Of a stretch of 64,000 bases of DNA, positions 26,997 to 37,155 are shown piece by piece; the stretch's first letter is position 1; each line of letters starts with the position of its first letter. The notes beneath the pieces are model-generated. The model made no database searches. It was not told the origin of the DNA and saw only the letters and a list, made by a program, of their open reading frames with translations. The translations under genes were made by a program, and so were the position numbers. The stretch spans positions 1,094,768 through 1,158,767 of the forward strand of contig NZ_SODV01000002.1 in the NCBI RefSeq assembly GCF_004366355.1, read 5' to 3'. This stretch comes from Dinghuibacter silviterrae (GTDB lineage Bacteria; Bacteroidota; Bacteroidia; Chitinophagales; Chitinophagaceae).

Positions 26997-27015
26997 CGCC
27001 CAAAATTGATTGCTG

Positions 27016-28218
27016 ATGAAAAGGATGTTCTTTGCTGCTTTACTCCTGTGTCCTTTGTATAAGGACGTTTTTGCACAGACACAACTGTTGTCCAGGTCCG
27101 ACATGATCAAACTGGACTTCCGCCTGCTTGCCGAAAGGAAGCGCGCGGTACAGGCCCATGACCCGGCCTGTCAAAAGGCGTTTGCCCAACTGCGGGAAGA
27201 CGCCGACGGTTTTTTGGGCTGGGGACCGGTGAGTGTCATGCAAAAGGATGGAATGCCGCCCAGCGGCAGCAAGCACGATTATATGAGCATCGCGCCCTAC
27301 TTCTGGCCCGACCCGTCAAAGCCGGGCGGGGTACCTTATATAGGCAGGGATGGAGACGTCAACCCCGAAGTCAAAAACTATAAGGACAAGGAGAACATCA
27401 CCAAACTTTGTGACGGCGTCTATACACTGGGTCTGGCGTATTATTTCACCGGGGAAGAGAAGTATGCCCGGCATGCGGCGGAGCTTTTGCGCGTATGGTT
27501 CCTCGATACCGCTACCCGGATGAACCCCAACCTGAATTTCGGACAGGCCGTAAAAGGCGTCACCGACGGGCGGGCGCCGGGGTTGATCGAAACCCGGAAT
27601 TTTGCGTTCCTCCTCGATGGGGTGGACCTTATAAAGACTTCGAAGGCCTGGACAGCGGGTGATCAAAAGGGCCTCAAAGACTGGTTCCGGTCTTTCCTCT
27701 TTTGGCTGCAGACCAGCCCGATCGGGTTGGACGAGATGCATGCCAAAAACAACCACGGCGTCTGGTACGATGCCCAAAGCCTGTCCATTGCCCTTTACCT
27801 GGACAGCACACAGCTGGCGAACCAGATTGCGCTGAGGGCGGCCGGAAGGCTGGATGCGGAAATGAACGACGACGGCCTTTTCCCCCTGGAGCTGAAACGG
27901 ACGACTTCCCTGCACTATTCGGTTTTTGTGCTGAACGCGTTTTATGTGATCGCCCAGATGTCGGAACAAACCCCGACCAACCTCTGGACGTGGACGTCTC
28001 CTTCAGGGAAATCGCTCCAAAAGGCATTTGACGCCATCCTGCCTTTCCTCGACGGGGACAAGCCGTGGACGGGTCCGCAGATCCATCCCTTTGAATTCAA
28101 AAATGCGGTGCCCCTTTTATTGAGGAGCGCCCAACGATATGGCTGTACCACCTGTCCCGAAATGATCAAAAAGATCACCGGGGACCAGGAGGGACGCCTG
28201 CTGTCAAACCTTCTATAG
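27016..28218 (+). CDS. Secreted alginate-lyase-family polysaccharide lyase (PF05426)
   Basis: The 400-residue protein has a signal peptide (LLLCPLYKDVFAQ) and the all-alpha (alpha/alpha toroid) alginate-lyase fold. Motifs include HDYMSIAPYFWPDPSKP near residue 90 and the active-site segment NNHGVWYDAQ with N246, H247 and Y251. It resembles PL5/PL38-type lyases, which cleave beta-linked uronates by beta elimination in the periplasm or at the surface. A TTG two codons upstream was rejected in favour of the ATG at 27016. Exact substrate (polyM alginate, glucuronan or other) is not readable. It lies between the KdgF-like gene and SusC in one transcription unit. Confidence 0.85.
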   Translation: MKRMFFAALLLCPLYKDVFAQTQLLSRSDMIKLDFRLLAERKRAVQAHDPACQKAFAQLREDADGFLGWGPVSVMQKDGMPPSGSKHDYMSIAPYFWPDPSKPGGVPYIGRDGDVNPEVKNYKDKENITKLCDGVYTLGLAYYFTGEEKYARHAAELLRVWFLDTATRMNPNLNFGQAVKGVTDGRAPGLIETRNFAFLLDGVDLIKTSKAWTAGDQKGLKDWFRSFLFWLQTSPIGLDEMHAKNNHGVWYDAQSLSIALYLDSTQLANQIALRAAGRLDAEMNDDGLFPLELKRTTSLHYSVFVLNAFYVIAQMSEQTPTNLWTWTSPSGKSLQKAFDAILPFLDGDKPWTGPQIHPFEFKNAVPLLLRSAQRYGCTTCPEMIKKITGDQEGRLLSNLL

Positions 28219-28239
28219 TTCTTTTTAATAACGATTGCC

Positions 28240-31200
28240 ATGCCAAAACTATTTTTTCCACTCTTACTGCTGCTATGCGCCTATGTCCCGCTACAGGCGC
28301 AAACCATCAAGGTGACGGGGACGGTGGTGTCCGCGACCGGTCACCCTGTTTCGGGTGCTACGATTCACCAAAAAGGCGGAAGCGCCGGTGCGATCGCCGC
28401 AGATGACGGATCCTTTTCGATCGACGTTCGCCGGACGAAAAATCCCATCCTCATCGTGACGGCCATCGGTTATGAATCCACCGAAATCAAAGCGGAGGAA
28501 ACCCCGCTAAAGATCGTCCTCAAGGAAACCTCCAAGGGGCTGGAGGACGTTGTGGTGGTCGGTTACGGGACCACCCGGAAAAAAGACCTGACCGGGGCGG
28601 TGGCTTCCGTCCCTATGCGCGATGCGGACAAGGTGCCGGTGATCGGTACGGACCAGATGCTTGAAGGGCAGGTGCCCGGGGTACAGGTGACGCAAAGCCA
28701 GTCTCAACCCGGGGGCACCGTTTTCTCCATCCGGATACGCGGAACCAACTCGATCAATTCAAGCAGTGAACCCCTGTACGTCGTTGATGGTTTTGCGGGG
28801 GCCGATATCACCACCATCAATCCTTCGGACGTCCAATCCATCGACATCCTCAAAGACGCCTCGGCCACGGCCATTTACGGCAGCCGGGGTGCCAACGGGG
28901 TCGTCATCATTACGACGCGCCGGGGCAGGGTAGGCCGCTCCCTGACGATCGAAGCCTATACGGGCGAGCAACAGGTCACGAAAGAATACAAGATGATGAA
29001 TGCCCAGCAATACGGCAACTTCCTCATCACCCTCCAGACCCAGCAAAACCAGCTCAACAATACCAACATACCCCCACCGTATACCCAGGCCCAGGTCAAC
29101 GCCATGGGCGCCGGTACCAACTGGCAAAACCAGATCTTCCGCGTCGCCCCCGTGTCGAATATGTCGGTGGGGTTGAGCGGCGGAACCGAGGATAGCAAGT
29201 ACTACCTCGGTCTGAACTATTTTGACCAGCAGGGGATCATCATCGGGTCCGATTACAAACGGGGGATCGTCCACTTCAACCTGGATCAGTATATGGGGAA
29301 AGTCCATGTCGCCGTGTCGTCCCAGGCGTCCTACGGGTACCAGGACGCGCCCACGGTCAATACCAGCGGGGGCGGGACTACGCCCAGCGTCCTGTGGGAT
29401 GCCGTCCGTTTCAGCCCGATCCTCCCCGTCCGGGACAGCACCGGTGCCTATACCTATGTCAACGGTCCAGGCCCGATCGTGTCTCCTATCGGCAACCCGG
29501 TGGCGTATGCCAACGAGGCCCAGGACGGGAACTATGGACTAAGGGCCTTTACCAACGTGTTTGCAGACTATGAACTGCTTCGCGGGCTTCACCTGCGGAG
29601 CACCTTTGGCGTAGATTACCTCAACGGAGGGGAACGGAAGTTCGTCCCCACCGACCTCTACGTTGCGGCCGCCAACGGCGGGTCCGCTTCCCAAAGCTCT
29701 ACCCAGAACTATACCTGGCTCAACGAAAACACCATCACCTACGATAGGGAATTCAACCGCATCCACGCCATCAACGTCGTGGGCGGTTTTACCTTCCAGC
29801 ACTGGTACCAGAAAAGCTTTAGTGAAGGCATCACCAACCTTTCCACGAATGCCGAAGGATCCAACAACTTAGGCGTCGGTACACCAGGGACGCCCGCTTC
29901 TTCCTACCAGGACAACGTGCTCTCTTCCTATTTCGGGCGGCTGAACTACCGCCTCATGGACAAATACCTCTTCACCTTCACCATGCGGGCGGACGGATCT
30001 TCGCGTTTCGGGGCCAACAACAAATGGGGCTACTTCCCCTCCGGGGCCTTTGCGTGGAGACTGTCGGAGGAGCCGTTTATCCGCCGGATCAAAAAGATCA
30101 GCGACCTGAAACTCAGGACCAGCTATGGGGTGACAGGTAATCAGGAGATCGGGGATTATCAATCTTTATCCGCCTATTCCAACAACGCCTATTCCCTGGG
30201 CGGAACGCCCACCCCGGTCGTCGGCATTTCCCCCAGCAACATCCCCAACCCCAGCCTGAGCTGGGAATCCACCGCCGCCTTCGACGCGGGGCTGGACCTT
30301 GGTCTTTGGAACAACCGGGTGACCTTTACCGGGGACTTCTACTATAAAAAAACCTCGAACCTCCTGTTGAACGTCAGCATCCCGCAAACCTCCGGCTACT
30401 CCAGCATCCTGGAAAATTCCGGGGCGGTGCAAAACGAGGGGTTCGAGTTTGGGATCAACAGCCGGAATATAGAAACCCACAAGGTCAAGTGGTCGACATA
30501 CCTCAATTTTTCCACCAACCGCAACAAGGTCCTGAGCCTGGGCAGCAACCAGCAGATTTATGCCGGGGACCTGAGCAGCAGCATATTCCCGTCCGCTACC
30601 TTCAAGTCGGGGATCCTGCTGGTGGGTAAACCCATCGGTTCCTTTTACGGCTACGTTTTCAACGGCATCTGGCAGACATCACAACAGATCGCCGAAAGCG
30701 GTACCAAACAAGCCGTCCAGCCCGGAGACCCCATCTACAAAGACCTGAACGGGGACAGCCTTATTAACGGTTCCGACCGGACCATCATCGGTCACGCCTT
30801 GCCCAAGTTCACTTACGGGATGACCAATACCATTACCTACGGCCGGTTCACCCTGAACGTCTTTATCCAGGGGGTCTATGGGAACAATATCTTCGACGAG
30901 AATTTGTACGAAGTGCAAAACGGGTCCAACAACTTCAACCGCCTGGCCTATATCGGTACGGAAAGCTGGACGGGACCCGGCACCAGCAATACGCTCCCCA
31001 GGGTCAGCAGCGTCCTCCGGAGGAGTATGGGGGTCACCAGCGACGTGATCAAAAACGGGAGCTATCTGAGGTTCAAGACAGTGACCTTGTCTTACGAGTT
31101 GCCGCTCCCCAAAATGACCGCCGTGTTCAAGTCCGCGTCCGTGTATGCGACCGTCCAGAACCTGGCCACCATCACGTCTTATCCCGGTTATGACCCCGAG

Positions 31201-31302
31201 GTCAATTCTTTTCCCACCAGCAACGCCCTTTCTTTGGGCACCGATTACAATGCCTATCCGAACTACCGGACCTACCTGGTCGGCGTACGGTTTGGATTTT
31301 AA
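28240..31302 (+). CDS. SusC/RagA TonB-dependent transporter of the polyuronate locus
   Basis: The 1020-residue protein has a signal peptide, a carboxypeptidase-like domain (about 24-102: VTGTVVSATGHPVSGATI), the SusC signature VVVVGYGTTRKKDLTGAV, a plug with YVVDGF and SIDILKDASATAIYGSRG, and a barrel ending YLVGVRFGF. Unlike the SusC at 10807-14085 it has no STN domain, in keeping with control by LacI instead of sigma/FecR. It should import oligouronides bound by the SusD encoded 12 bases downstream. Confidence 0.95.
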   Translation: MPKLFFPLLLLLCAYVPLQAQTIKVTGTVVSATGHPVSGATIHQKGGSAGAIAADDGSFSIDVRRTKNPILIVTAIGYESTEIKAEETPLKIVLKETSKGLEDVVVVGYGTTRKKDLTGAVASVPMRDADKVPVIGTDQMLEGQVPGVQVTQSQSQPGGTVFSIRIRGTNSINSSSEPLYVVDGFAGADITTINPSDVQSIDILKDASATAIYGSRGANGVVIITTRRGRVGRSLTIEAYTGEQQVTKEYKMMNAQQYGNFLITLQTQQNQLNNTNIPPPYTQAQVNAMGAGTNWQNQIFRVAPVSNMSVGLSGGTEDSKYYLGLNYFDQQGIIIGSDYKRGIVHFNLDQYMGKVHVAVSSQASYGYQDAPTVNTSGGGTTPSVLWDAVRFSPILPVRDSTGAYTYVNGPGPIVSPIGNPVAYANEAQDGNYGLRAFTNVFADYELLRGLHLRSTFGVDYLNGGERKFVPTDLYVAAANGGSASQSSTQNYTWLNENTITYDREFNRIHAINVVGGFTFQHWYQKSFSEGITNLSTNAEGSNNLGVGTPGTPASSYQDNVLSSYFGRLNYRLMDKYLFTFTMRADGSSRFGANNKWGYFPSGAFAWRLSEEPFIRRIKKISDLKLRTSYGVTGNQEIGDYQSLSAYSNNAYSLGGTPTPVVGISPSNIPNPSLSWESTAAFDAGLDLGLWNNRVTFTGDFYYKKTSNLLLNVSIPQTSGYSSILENSGAVQNEGFEFGINSRNIETHKVKWSTYLNFSTNRNKVLSLGSNQQIYAGDLSSSIFPSATFKSGILLVGKPIGSFYGYVFNGIWQTSQQIAESGTKQAVQPGDPIYKDLNGDSLINGSDRTIIGHALPKFTYGMTNTITYGRFTLNVFIQGVYGNNIFDENLYEVQNGSNNFNRLAYIGTESWTGPGTSNTLPRVSSVLRRSMGVTSDVIKNGSYLRFKTVTLSYELPLPKMTAVFKSASVYATVQNLATITSYPGYDPEVNSFPTSNALSLGTDYNAYPNYRTYLVGVRFGF

Positions 31303-31314
31303 AAAACGATTGTC

Positions 31315-32742
31315 ATGAAACGAATCATAGGATTTTTCGCCCTGCTGGCCAGCGTTTCCTGTACCAAACAGCTCACGGAAACCCCCCACAGCTTTCTGAC
31401 GCCCTCCAATTTCTATAAAACCGCCGCGGACGCCCAGACCGCGCTCAACGGCGTCTTTTCCCCCTTACAGGCCCAGACCTATTACCAGCGGACCGTATAC
31501 ATCGTCGGCGACCCCATGGATATGTGGTACCCCAATCCCATTTCGGGCGACCGGGGTGACCTGTACGCGGGTACCTATACCGGCACCAACAGCGAGGTCA
31601 CCAACTGGTGGGTCAACAGCTACAAGCTCATCAAAAACGCCAACGACGTGATCGCGTACGTACCGGGGATCAACATGGACGTGCCCACCCGGAACAACAT
31701 CGTGGGCAACGCCCATTTCCTGAGGGGCATGGCCTATTTCGACCTCGTCCGGGCTTATGGGGACGTCCCGCTCCTGCTGGCGCCCTATTCCGATAGCGTA
31801 CCCCTTTACCCCAAACGGACCGCCGCCGCGACGGTATACGCCCAGGTGATCGCAGACCTCCAGTATGCCGAGACCAATTGCGTCCACATGGCCCAGATCC
31901 CCACTGCCGACATCGGCATGATTTCCACCGAAGCCGCTTCCGCCATGCTCGCCCGGGTTTACCTCCAACACGCAAGTACCTCGTTTGCCAACGCCTCCGA
32001 TAACCAGAACGCGCTTGCCGAGTGCAACAAGGTCATCGCGTATGCCCAGGCGAATCCCACCGTGCTCACCCTGGTGTCCAGCTATGCCAGTATTTTTGCC
32101 GTGGGTACCAAGAACGGTCCAGAATGCCTGTTCAGCATCCAGTTCGGCGCGGCCCCCAACGCCGTCAACCTCACCAACCGGATGTTCGATCCCACCACAC
32201 TCCCCACCTACGGAGGATATGGTTCGTTGATCGCGCTGAATTCCTATTTCAACTCCTTTGATCCCGAAGATACCATCCGCCGTGACGTCGCCGTGGGCAC
32301 CGTCTCCGGCGGTTTCCACTGGATCTCCAAGTACCGTGACCCCGGTGTTAAGGCCGGTGCCAGCGGACGCAACAACTTTATCGTGCTCCGCTATGCCGAC
32401 GTCCTGCTCATGCAGTCCGAAGCCCTCAACAACATCAACCCCGCCGACCCCACCAAGTTCAACGGCATCAACCAGGTCCGGACCCGGGCGGGGCTTGCGA
32501 ACAAATTGCTTACTTTTACCAATACCCCCGCTTCCTCCGATTTCATCAACGCCCTCGTCAACGAAAGGGCATGGGAGCTTGGAGCCGAAGGGCAACGACG
32601 CTGGGACCTCATCCGGCTGGGCAAATACCAGTCCATCAAGGCCGCCCAGGGGTACACCATCGACAACAACCATTTGTTTTTCCCTATACCACAAAGTGAA
32701 CTGGATGTAAATCCGAACCTTGTGCAAAATCCCGGCTATTGA
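31315..32742 (+). CDS. SusD/RagB glycan-binding outer-membrane lipoprotein
   Basis: The 475-residue lipoprotein has lipobox SVSC (Cys16), the SusD start FLTPSNFYKTAADAQTALNGVF, TPR-like helices, and C-terminal motifs NNFIVLRYADVLLMQSEALN, INQVRTRAGL, ERAWELGAEGQRRWDL and the ending LVQNPGY. It caps the upstream SusC and binds the polysaccharide at the cell surface. Its TGA shares the A with the ATG of the following lyase gene, so the two are translationally coupled. Confidence 0.95.
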   Translation: MKRIIGFFALLASVSCTKQLTETPHSFLTPSNFYKTAADAQTALNGVFSPLQAQTYYQRTVYIVGDPMDMWYPNPISGDRGDLYAGTYTGTNSEVTNWWVNSYKLIKNANDVIAYVPGINMDVPTRNNIVGNAHFLRGMAYFDLVRAYGDVPLLLAPYSDSVPLYPKRTAAATVYAQVIADLQYAETNCVHMAQIPTADIGMISTEAASAMLARVYLQHASTSFANASDNQNALAECNKVIAYAQANPTVLTLVSSYASIFAVGTKNGPECLFSIQFGAAPNAVNLTNRMFDPTTLPTYGGYGSLIALNSYFNSFDPEDTIRRDVAVGTVSGGFHWISKYRDPGVKAGASGRNNFIVLRYADVLLMQSEALNNINPADPTKFNGINQVRTRAGLANKLLTFTNTPASSDFINALVNERAWELGAEGQRRWDLIRLGKYQSIKAAQGYTIDNNHLFFPIPQSELDVNPNLVQNPGY

Positions 32743-33830
32743 TGACGCGCATCCCCTTTATACTCTTTTTCGTCGCCCTCGCCGCTGGCACTCGCGCCCA
32801 ATTCGTCAGTCTGAACAAAACGGAATTGTCCACCCTTCGTCACCTGATCGACACCAGCGACGCGTACAAAACCGTTTTCGCACCCCTGAAGACCGCCGCC
32901 GACGAGGCCCTCGGACAGACCCCCAACCCCATCGAAAAGATCCGGTCCGAGGGGCTCCTCCAGGGTAACCCCCTCAAGACGGCGAGCCTCAAGGCTGTCG
33001 AAGACGGGCAGAAGGTCTACAGCCTGGCGCTCGTCTACCGGCTCGATCGCCAAAGACGCTACCTTGACAAAGCCCGCGACTACCTGCTCGCCTGGGCGCG
33101 CACCAACAAAGCCACCGGCGACCCCATCGACGAGACAAAGCTCGAAGACATGATCACCGGCTACGACCTCGTGCGCGGCGAGTTTTCCACCGCGGACCGG
33201 TCCCCGGTCGACGCCTGGCTCGACAGCGTTGCCGCCGCCGAAGCTTTCAGCAAGTACGCCAGACCCGGGAAAACCACCTCCTTCAACAACTGGAACTCCC
33301 ATCGTTTGAAGATCGTCACGCTCATTGCGTACACCATCCATACGACAGTATACGACACCATCTGCCGGCAGGGTCTCGAAGCACAGCTGGCCGTCAACCT
33401 CAACGCCGATGGCACCACCTGGGACCTCCTCGAAAGAGACGCTTTTCACTACCACCTTTACGACCTTGAACCCTTGCTCAGGACCTGTATGGTGCTGCAG
33501 CGCGCCACCGGCAAAGACTATTTCACCTGGCAAACCCCCAAAGGTGCCTCCATCAAACACTGTGTCGACTACCTCCTGCCCTACATGACCGGTGAGAAGA
33601 CCCACGGGGAGTTTGTCAACAGCAAGGTGGCCTTCGACCAACAGCGCGGAAAGAACCACGAGAAGGGGTACGAGTCGGGGACGCTTTTCGATCCCAAAAA
33701 CGGGTTGTATGCATTGTCGCTGGCGGCCTACTTCGATCGTTCATACCTGCCAGTGATACAACAGGCCGGCGGCGGCGGCTTTTTTAGCTGGACGCTCGCG
33801 ATGTCGCTGCTCCAGGCGCGACAACCCTAG
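32742..33830 (+). CDS. Second secreted alginate-lyase-family protein (PF05426)
   Basis: The 362-residue protein has a signal peptide (ILFFVALAAGTRAQ) and a helical toroid with the alginate-lyase pattern DLVRGEF..., a central NNWNSHRLK (Asn/His pair near residues 185-190), and later HYHLYDLEPLL. It is more distant from the first lyase than a recent duplicate would be, so the two probably attack different linkages or chain lengths. The ATG overlaps the SusD stop by one base; a TTG one codon earlier is less likely. A 16-bp tandem duplication spans its stop codon. Confidence 0.8.
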   Translation: MTRIPFILFFVALAAGTRAQFVSLNKTELSTLRHLIDTSDAYKTVFAPLKTAADEALGQTPNPIEKIRSEGLLQGNPLKTASLKAVEDGQKVYSLALVYRLDRQRRYLDKARDYLLAWARTNKATGDPIDETKLEDMITGYDLVRGEFSTADRSPVDAWLDSVAAAEAFSKYARPGKTTSFNNWNSHRLKIVTLIAYTIHTTVYDTICRQGLEAQLAVNLNADGTTWDLLERDAFHYHLYDLEPLLRTCMVLQRATGKDYFTWQTPKGASIKHCVDYLLPYMTGEKTHGEFVNSKVAFDQQRGKNHEKGYESGTLFDPKNGLYALSLAAYFDRSYLPVIQQAGGGGFFSWTLAMSLLQARQP

Positions 33831-33846
33831 GGCGCGACAACCCTAG
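33815..33846 (+). repeat. Exact 16-bp tandem duplication across a stop codon
   Basis: GGCGCGACAACCCTAG occurs twice head to tail (33815-33830 and 33831-33846). The first copy encodes the last residues and TAG stop of the lyase; the second lies just after it. The likely cause is replication slippage. It does not alter the protein because the stop is in the first copy. Confidence 0.9.
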
Positions 33847-33896
33847 GGCGTGACGGGCGGTATACCATACTTGGAAAAGACGCGTTATCTTGCCAT

Positions 33897-36542
33897 ATGC
33901 GTCTTGCTGCCCTTTGGTTTGCCCTGCTCTTGATAACTTGCCCCGCCGCGGCCCAACTTCAGGGGAGTGTGAGCGGCCGTTTACTGGACACGACCCAACA
34001 CGAAGTACTTGACGGGGCCACCGTTCGTCTCTTACGGATCGTAGGTAAGGACACGACCACTGCGGCTACGGCCTTAACCCGGGGCAATAACTTTAGTGTT
34101 GGCCGGCTCCCCCTGGGAGATTACCTGCTGACCGTAAGCTTTCAGGGGTATCGCACCTGGTGGGGGCGCATCCGTCTAAGCGACCGCCAGCCGGACATCG
34201 TGCGTCTACGGATCTACATGCAGATTGCCATGGCGGAACTCGGGGACGTGGTCGTCCGGGATGAAAGACCGGTGCGCGTACACGGGGACACGACCAGCTA
34301 CGCAGCGGACCAGTTCCACACAAGGCCCAACGCGGCGGTAGGCGACCTTCTGCAAAAGATGCCCGGGATAGATATCCTGCAGACCGGTACCTTGATGGCC
34401 CAGGGGGATACCGTCAAACAGATCCTCGTCAACGGAAAACGTTTTTTTAGCAACGACCTCCAGGTCGCGCTCCGGTACCTGCCCCGGGACATGGTGGCGA
34501 CCATAGAAGTTTTTGACGACAAAAGCGACCAGGCCAAGTTTACGGGCGTGGACGATGGTGTCCGTATCCGAACGATCAACATCGTGCTGCGAAAATCCAT
34601 CAAGGCAGGCTTGTTCGGACAGGCGGAGGCCGGCGCCGGTGGGGATGGGAACGAGACCCTTTACTCGGGTCGGGTGGGGTTGCACCAATTCCACGGCAAC
34701 ATGATGAACTCCCTCATCGGGCGGGCGGATAATACCACACCCGTCATGGGTGGCACCCAGCGGAACCTGATGGGGGGGATCAATTTCTCCGACCAATGGA
34801 CAAAGCGAACCCAGTTTTCCGGTAGCTACCAGGCCAACGGCCAAAAGGGAAATTCATCGGTGGGGTCTTATACCGAGAACCTGATCCCGGGTGACAGCTC
34901 GATCTTTAAAACCCAGCAATCAGGCAGCCAAAACCATGGCAACGGTCAAAACCTGAACCTGAATTTTGAGACCGACCTGGACAGCGCCGACCACCTGACC
35001 ATCCGGGCCAACGGGTCGGTGAATTCGAACGTCAGCAGCAATCAAAATACCTCCACCTCCATCAAGGGAGTGACGGTTCCTTTGAATAACGCCAACAGTA
35101 CGTCCGGGAGTTCCAATTCCACCACCAACGGCGGCGGCTCCATCCTTTGGGGACGACGGCTGGGGAAAAAAGGACGGAACTTTTCGGTGTCGGCGGACAT
35201 CAATGCCACCAACGGGACCGGCAGCGGGACCAATCAATACCAAAACACCTATTTCAACCCGGGCCGCCCGGACAGCCTCGCCTCGGCGAACCAGTACTAC
35301 ACCGATCCCAACAAAAACTTCTCGTATGGAGTGGCGGTATCTTATACCGAGCCCCTGAGCAAACACTCCTCCCTGACGGCTGACTACCGCTATTCCTTCG
35401 TCCGGTCTCGCACCGGCCGCGCCACCAGCGAGTGGGACAGCACCACCCATCGGTATGATGTACCGGATTCGCTGCTGACCAATCTTTTTGCCGACCGATA
35501 CTGGAAACACTCCGGTGGTCTCCGGTACCAATATGGGAGCAACCACCTCCAGGCCACGGCCGGCCTGAACCTCCAGGACGGGGAGAACCAAAGCAACAAC
35601 CTCAGTAACGGCACCACCCTGTCGCAACGATACCTCAACCTTTCCCCCCTGGCCACCCTTGACTTTATGCCCAAGGGTGGTAAAAGCATCCGGATAGACT
35701 ACCAGGGCCAGACGACGCAGCCTCCGCTGACCGCGCTCCAGCCCCTGGTGAACAACAGCAATCCCCTCAATGTGATCATTGGTAATCCCGGGCTCCGGCA
35801 GTCGTTTACCCATTCGGTGGGCGTTTCTTTCCGGACGTTTAGCCGAAAAGACTTCAGCCATGTTTTTGCCTCCGTGCGGGCCTCGGTCACGGAGAACCAG
35901 GTCACCGACCGCACCACCGTCAACCTGGCCACCGGGGTCGATACCACCACCTATTCCAACCTGAATGGGAACTATAACCTTTCGGGGAACTTCGATTATG
36001 GATTCCGGTTAAAACACCCTGCCTCCAATGTCGGTTTGGGGCTGGACCTGGGGGATATGCACAGTGTCGGCTACATAAACGGCATCCTGAACACGTCCAG
36101 CAATTATACCCTGGCGGGCAATATCAAATGGACCAGCAGCCTGCCCGATCACCTCGATTTGAATGTCAGCTACCACCCTGCGTACAACATCGCGGTGTAT
36201 TCCGCAGAGCCCTCGCAAAACACCCACTATGCGGTGCAAAACCTGCGTGTAGACGGGCTATACTATAGCCGGAACGGATGGGAGCTGGGCAGCGACCTCA
36301 CCTATACCGCCTACAGCGGCCGGCCGGTGGGTTTTAACCCCACCACGTACGTATGGAATGCCTCCCTGGCCCATCTTTTTTTCAAAAGGCAACAGGGGGA
36401 ATTGAAGTTGTCCGCCCACGACCTGCTCGATCAATCTGCCAGCGTAAACGAGGTCATCACCCCCACCATGAAACAATACAATTATGGGCAGATGCTGGGA
36501 AGGTACTACCTCCTCACCTTTACGTATCACTTCAAAGGCTAA
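33897..36542 (+). CDS. Outer-membrane beta-barrel protein with carboxypeptidase-like N-terminal domain
   Basis: The 881-residue protein has a signal peptide (LLITCPAAAQ), a carboxypeptidase-regulatory-like sandwich (about 22-110), a plug-like region (VGDLLQKMPGIDI, ILVNGKRFFSNDL, IEVFDDKS) and a long barrel (OMP_b-brl_3-like) ending YLLTFTYHFKG. Unlike true SusC proteins it lacks the SusC signature and a SusD partner. The family is TonB-receptor-like; cargo unknown. It lies 66 bases after the lyase gene but may have its own promoter. It overlaps the convergent membrane-protein gene by 4 bases. Confidence 0.85.
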   Translation: MRLAALWFALLLITCPAAAQLQGSVSGRLLDTTQHEVLDGATVRLLRIVGKDTTTAATALTRGNNFSVGRLPLGDYLLTVSFQGYRTWWGRIRLSDRQPDIVRLRIYMQIAMAELGDVVVRDERPVRVHGDTTSYAADQFHTRPNAAVGDLLQKMPGIDILQTGTLMAQGDTVKQILVNGKRFFSNDLQVALRYLPRDMVATIEVFDDKSDQAKFTGVDDGVRIRTINIVLRKSIKAGLFGQAEAGAGGDGNETLYSGRVGLHQFHGNMMNSLIGRADNTTPVMGGTQRNLMGGINFSDQWTKRTQFSGSYQANGQKGNSSVGSYTENLIPGDSSIFKTQQSGSQNHGNGQNLNLNFETDLDSADHLTIRANGSVNSNVSSNQNTSTSIKGVTVPLNNANSTSGSSNSTTNGGGSILWGRRLGKKGRNFSVSADINATNGTGSGTNQYQNTYFNPGRPDSLASANQYYTDPNKNFSYGVAVSYTEPLSKHSSLTADYRYSFVRSRTGRATSEWDSTTHRYDVPDSLLTNLFADRYWKHSGGLRYQYGSNHLQATAGLNLQDGENQSNNLSNGTTLSQRYLNLSPLATLDFMPKGGKSIRIDYQGQTTQPPLTALQPLVNNSNPLNVIIGNPGLRQSFTHSVGVSFRTFSRKDFSHVFASVRASVTENQVTDRTTVNLATGVDTTTYSNLNGNYNLSGNFDYGFRLKHPASNVGLGLDLGDMHSVGYINGILNTSSNYTLAGNIKWTSSLPDHLDLNVSYHPAYNIAVYSAEPSQNTHYAVQNLRVDGLYYSRNGWELGSDLTYTAYSGRPVGFNPTTYVWNASLAHLFFKRQQGELKLSAHDLLDQSASVNEVITPTMKQYNYGQMLGRYYLLTFTYHFKG

Positions 36543-36949
36543 AATGCCTTGAACCCTCTTTCCGAGATGTCCTTGTACAACAAATCACCGTGCATCCAGG
36601 ACTGGCTTACGTGTTTCTTCGACGGATCGTTGTTGCTGTTGCCAAACGAACCCGTGGCCCACGCAAAATAAAGGACCAGCACCAGGAAGAAAAGGCCTAC
36701 GTTCAGCTGGCTGATGCGGAAGTTGCGCCAGCGTTTTTTGGGATACACCAGCAATCCGTTGACGACGCTTCCCATCAATAAACCGAGCAGCGCGACGACG
36801 ATGGCGTACACGACCGCGATCGGTGCAAAAGTAAGCCAGTTGGTTTGTGAAAGACGATCGAGGTCGGGGATGTTGATGGCGACCAGAATGCCAAAGATGA
36901 GCAATGCATTGCAAAGGACCGCCAACAAAAGAATGTTGAATGTCTTCAT
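36539..36949 (-). CDS. Small membrane protein of unknown function
   Basis: The 136-residue protein has three hydrophobic stretches: about 4-25 (ILLLAVLCNALLIFGILVAI), 40-65 (FAPIAVVYAIVVALLGLLMGSVV) and 80-100 (LNVGLFFLVLVLYFAWATG). A short polar C-terminal tail follows. The start at 36949 (MKTFNILLL) was preferred to an ATG 12 codons upstream because it places the first helix at the N-terminus. I do not recognise a family. The 206 bases between it and the lipoprotein gene at 37156 show nothing clear. Confidence 0.65.
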   Translation of the reverse strand: MKTFNILLLAVLCNALLIFGILVAINIPDLDRLSQTNWLTFAPIAVVYAIVVALLGLLMGSVVNGLLVYPKKRWRNFRISQLNVGLFFLVLVLYFAWATGSFGNSNNDPSKKHVSQSWMHGDLLYKDISERGFKAF

Positions 36950-37155
36950 GGGATCGGATTTAGTGTTTATACGCCTGTAAGGCATCCTGAAGGTACGACA
37001 TTTTTTTATTATCTGATTTTGAGGGATTTGTTTTTGCTTACGTCATTGAATGTCAGTATAATCTATGTGGTTTTTTGCGGCGCAGCCCGGATTTTTCTCC
37101 AAGTTGTCCAGTCTGTTAGGTAGGATTACTTATATTCATTGCCAAAAATATAACC

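Noticed and set aside
31465-32727. 420-codon open frame antisense to the SusD gene
   Set aside because: It follows from GC-rich third positions of the SusD gene, has a Gly/Val/Asp-rich sequence without domains, and the sense strand is an unmistakable SusD.
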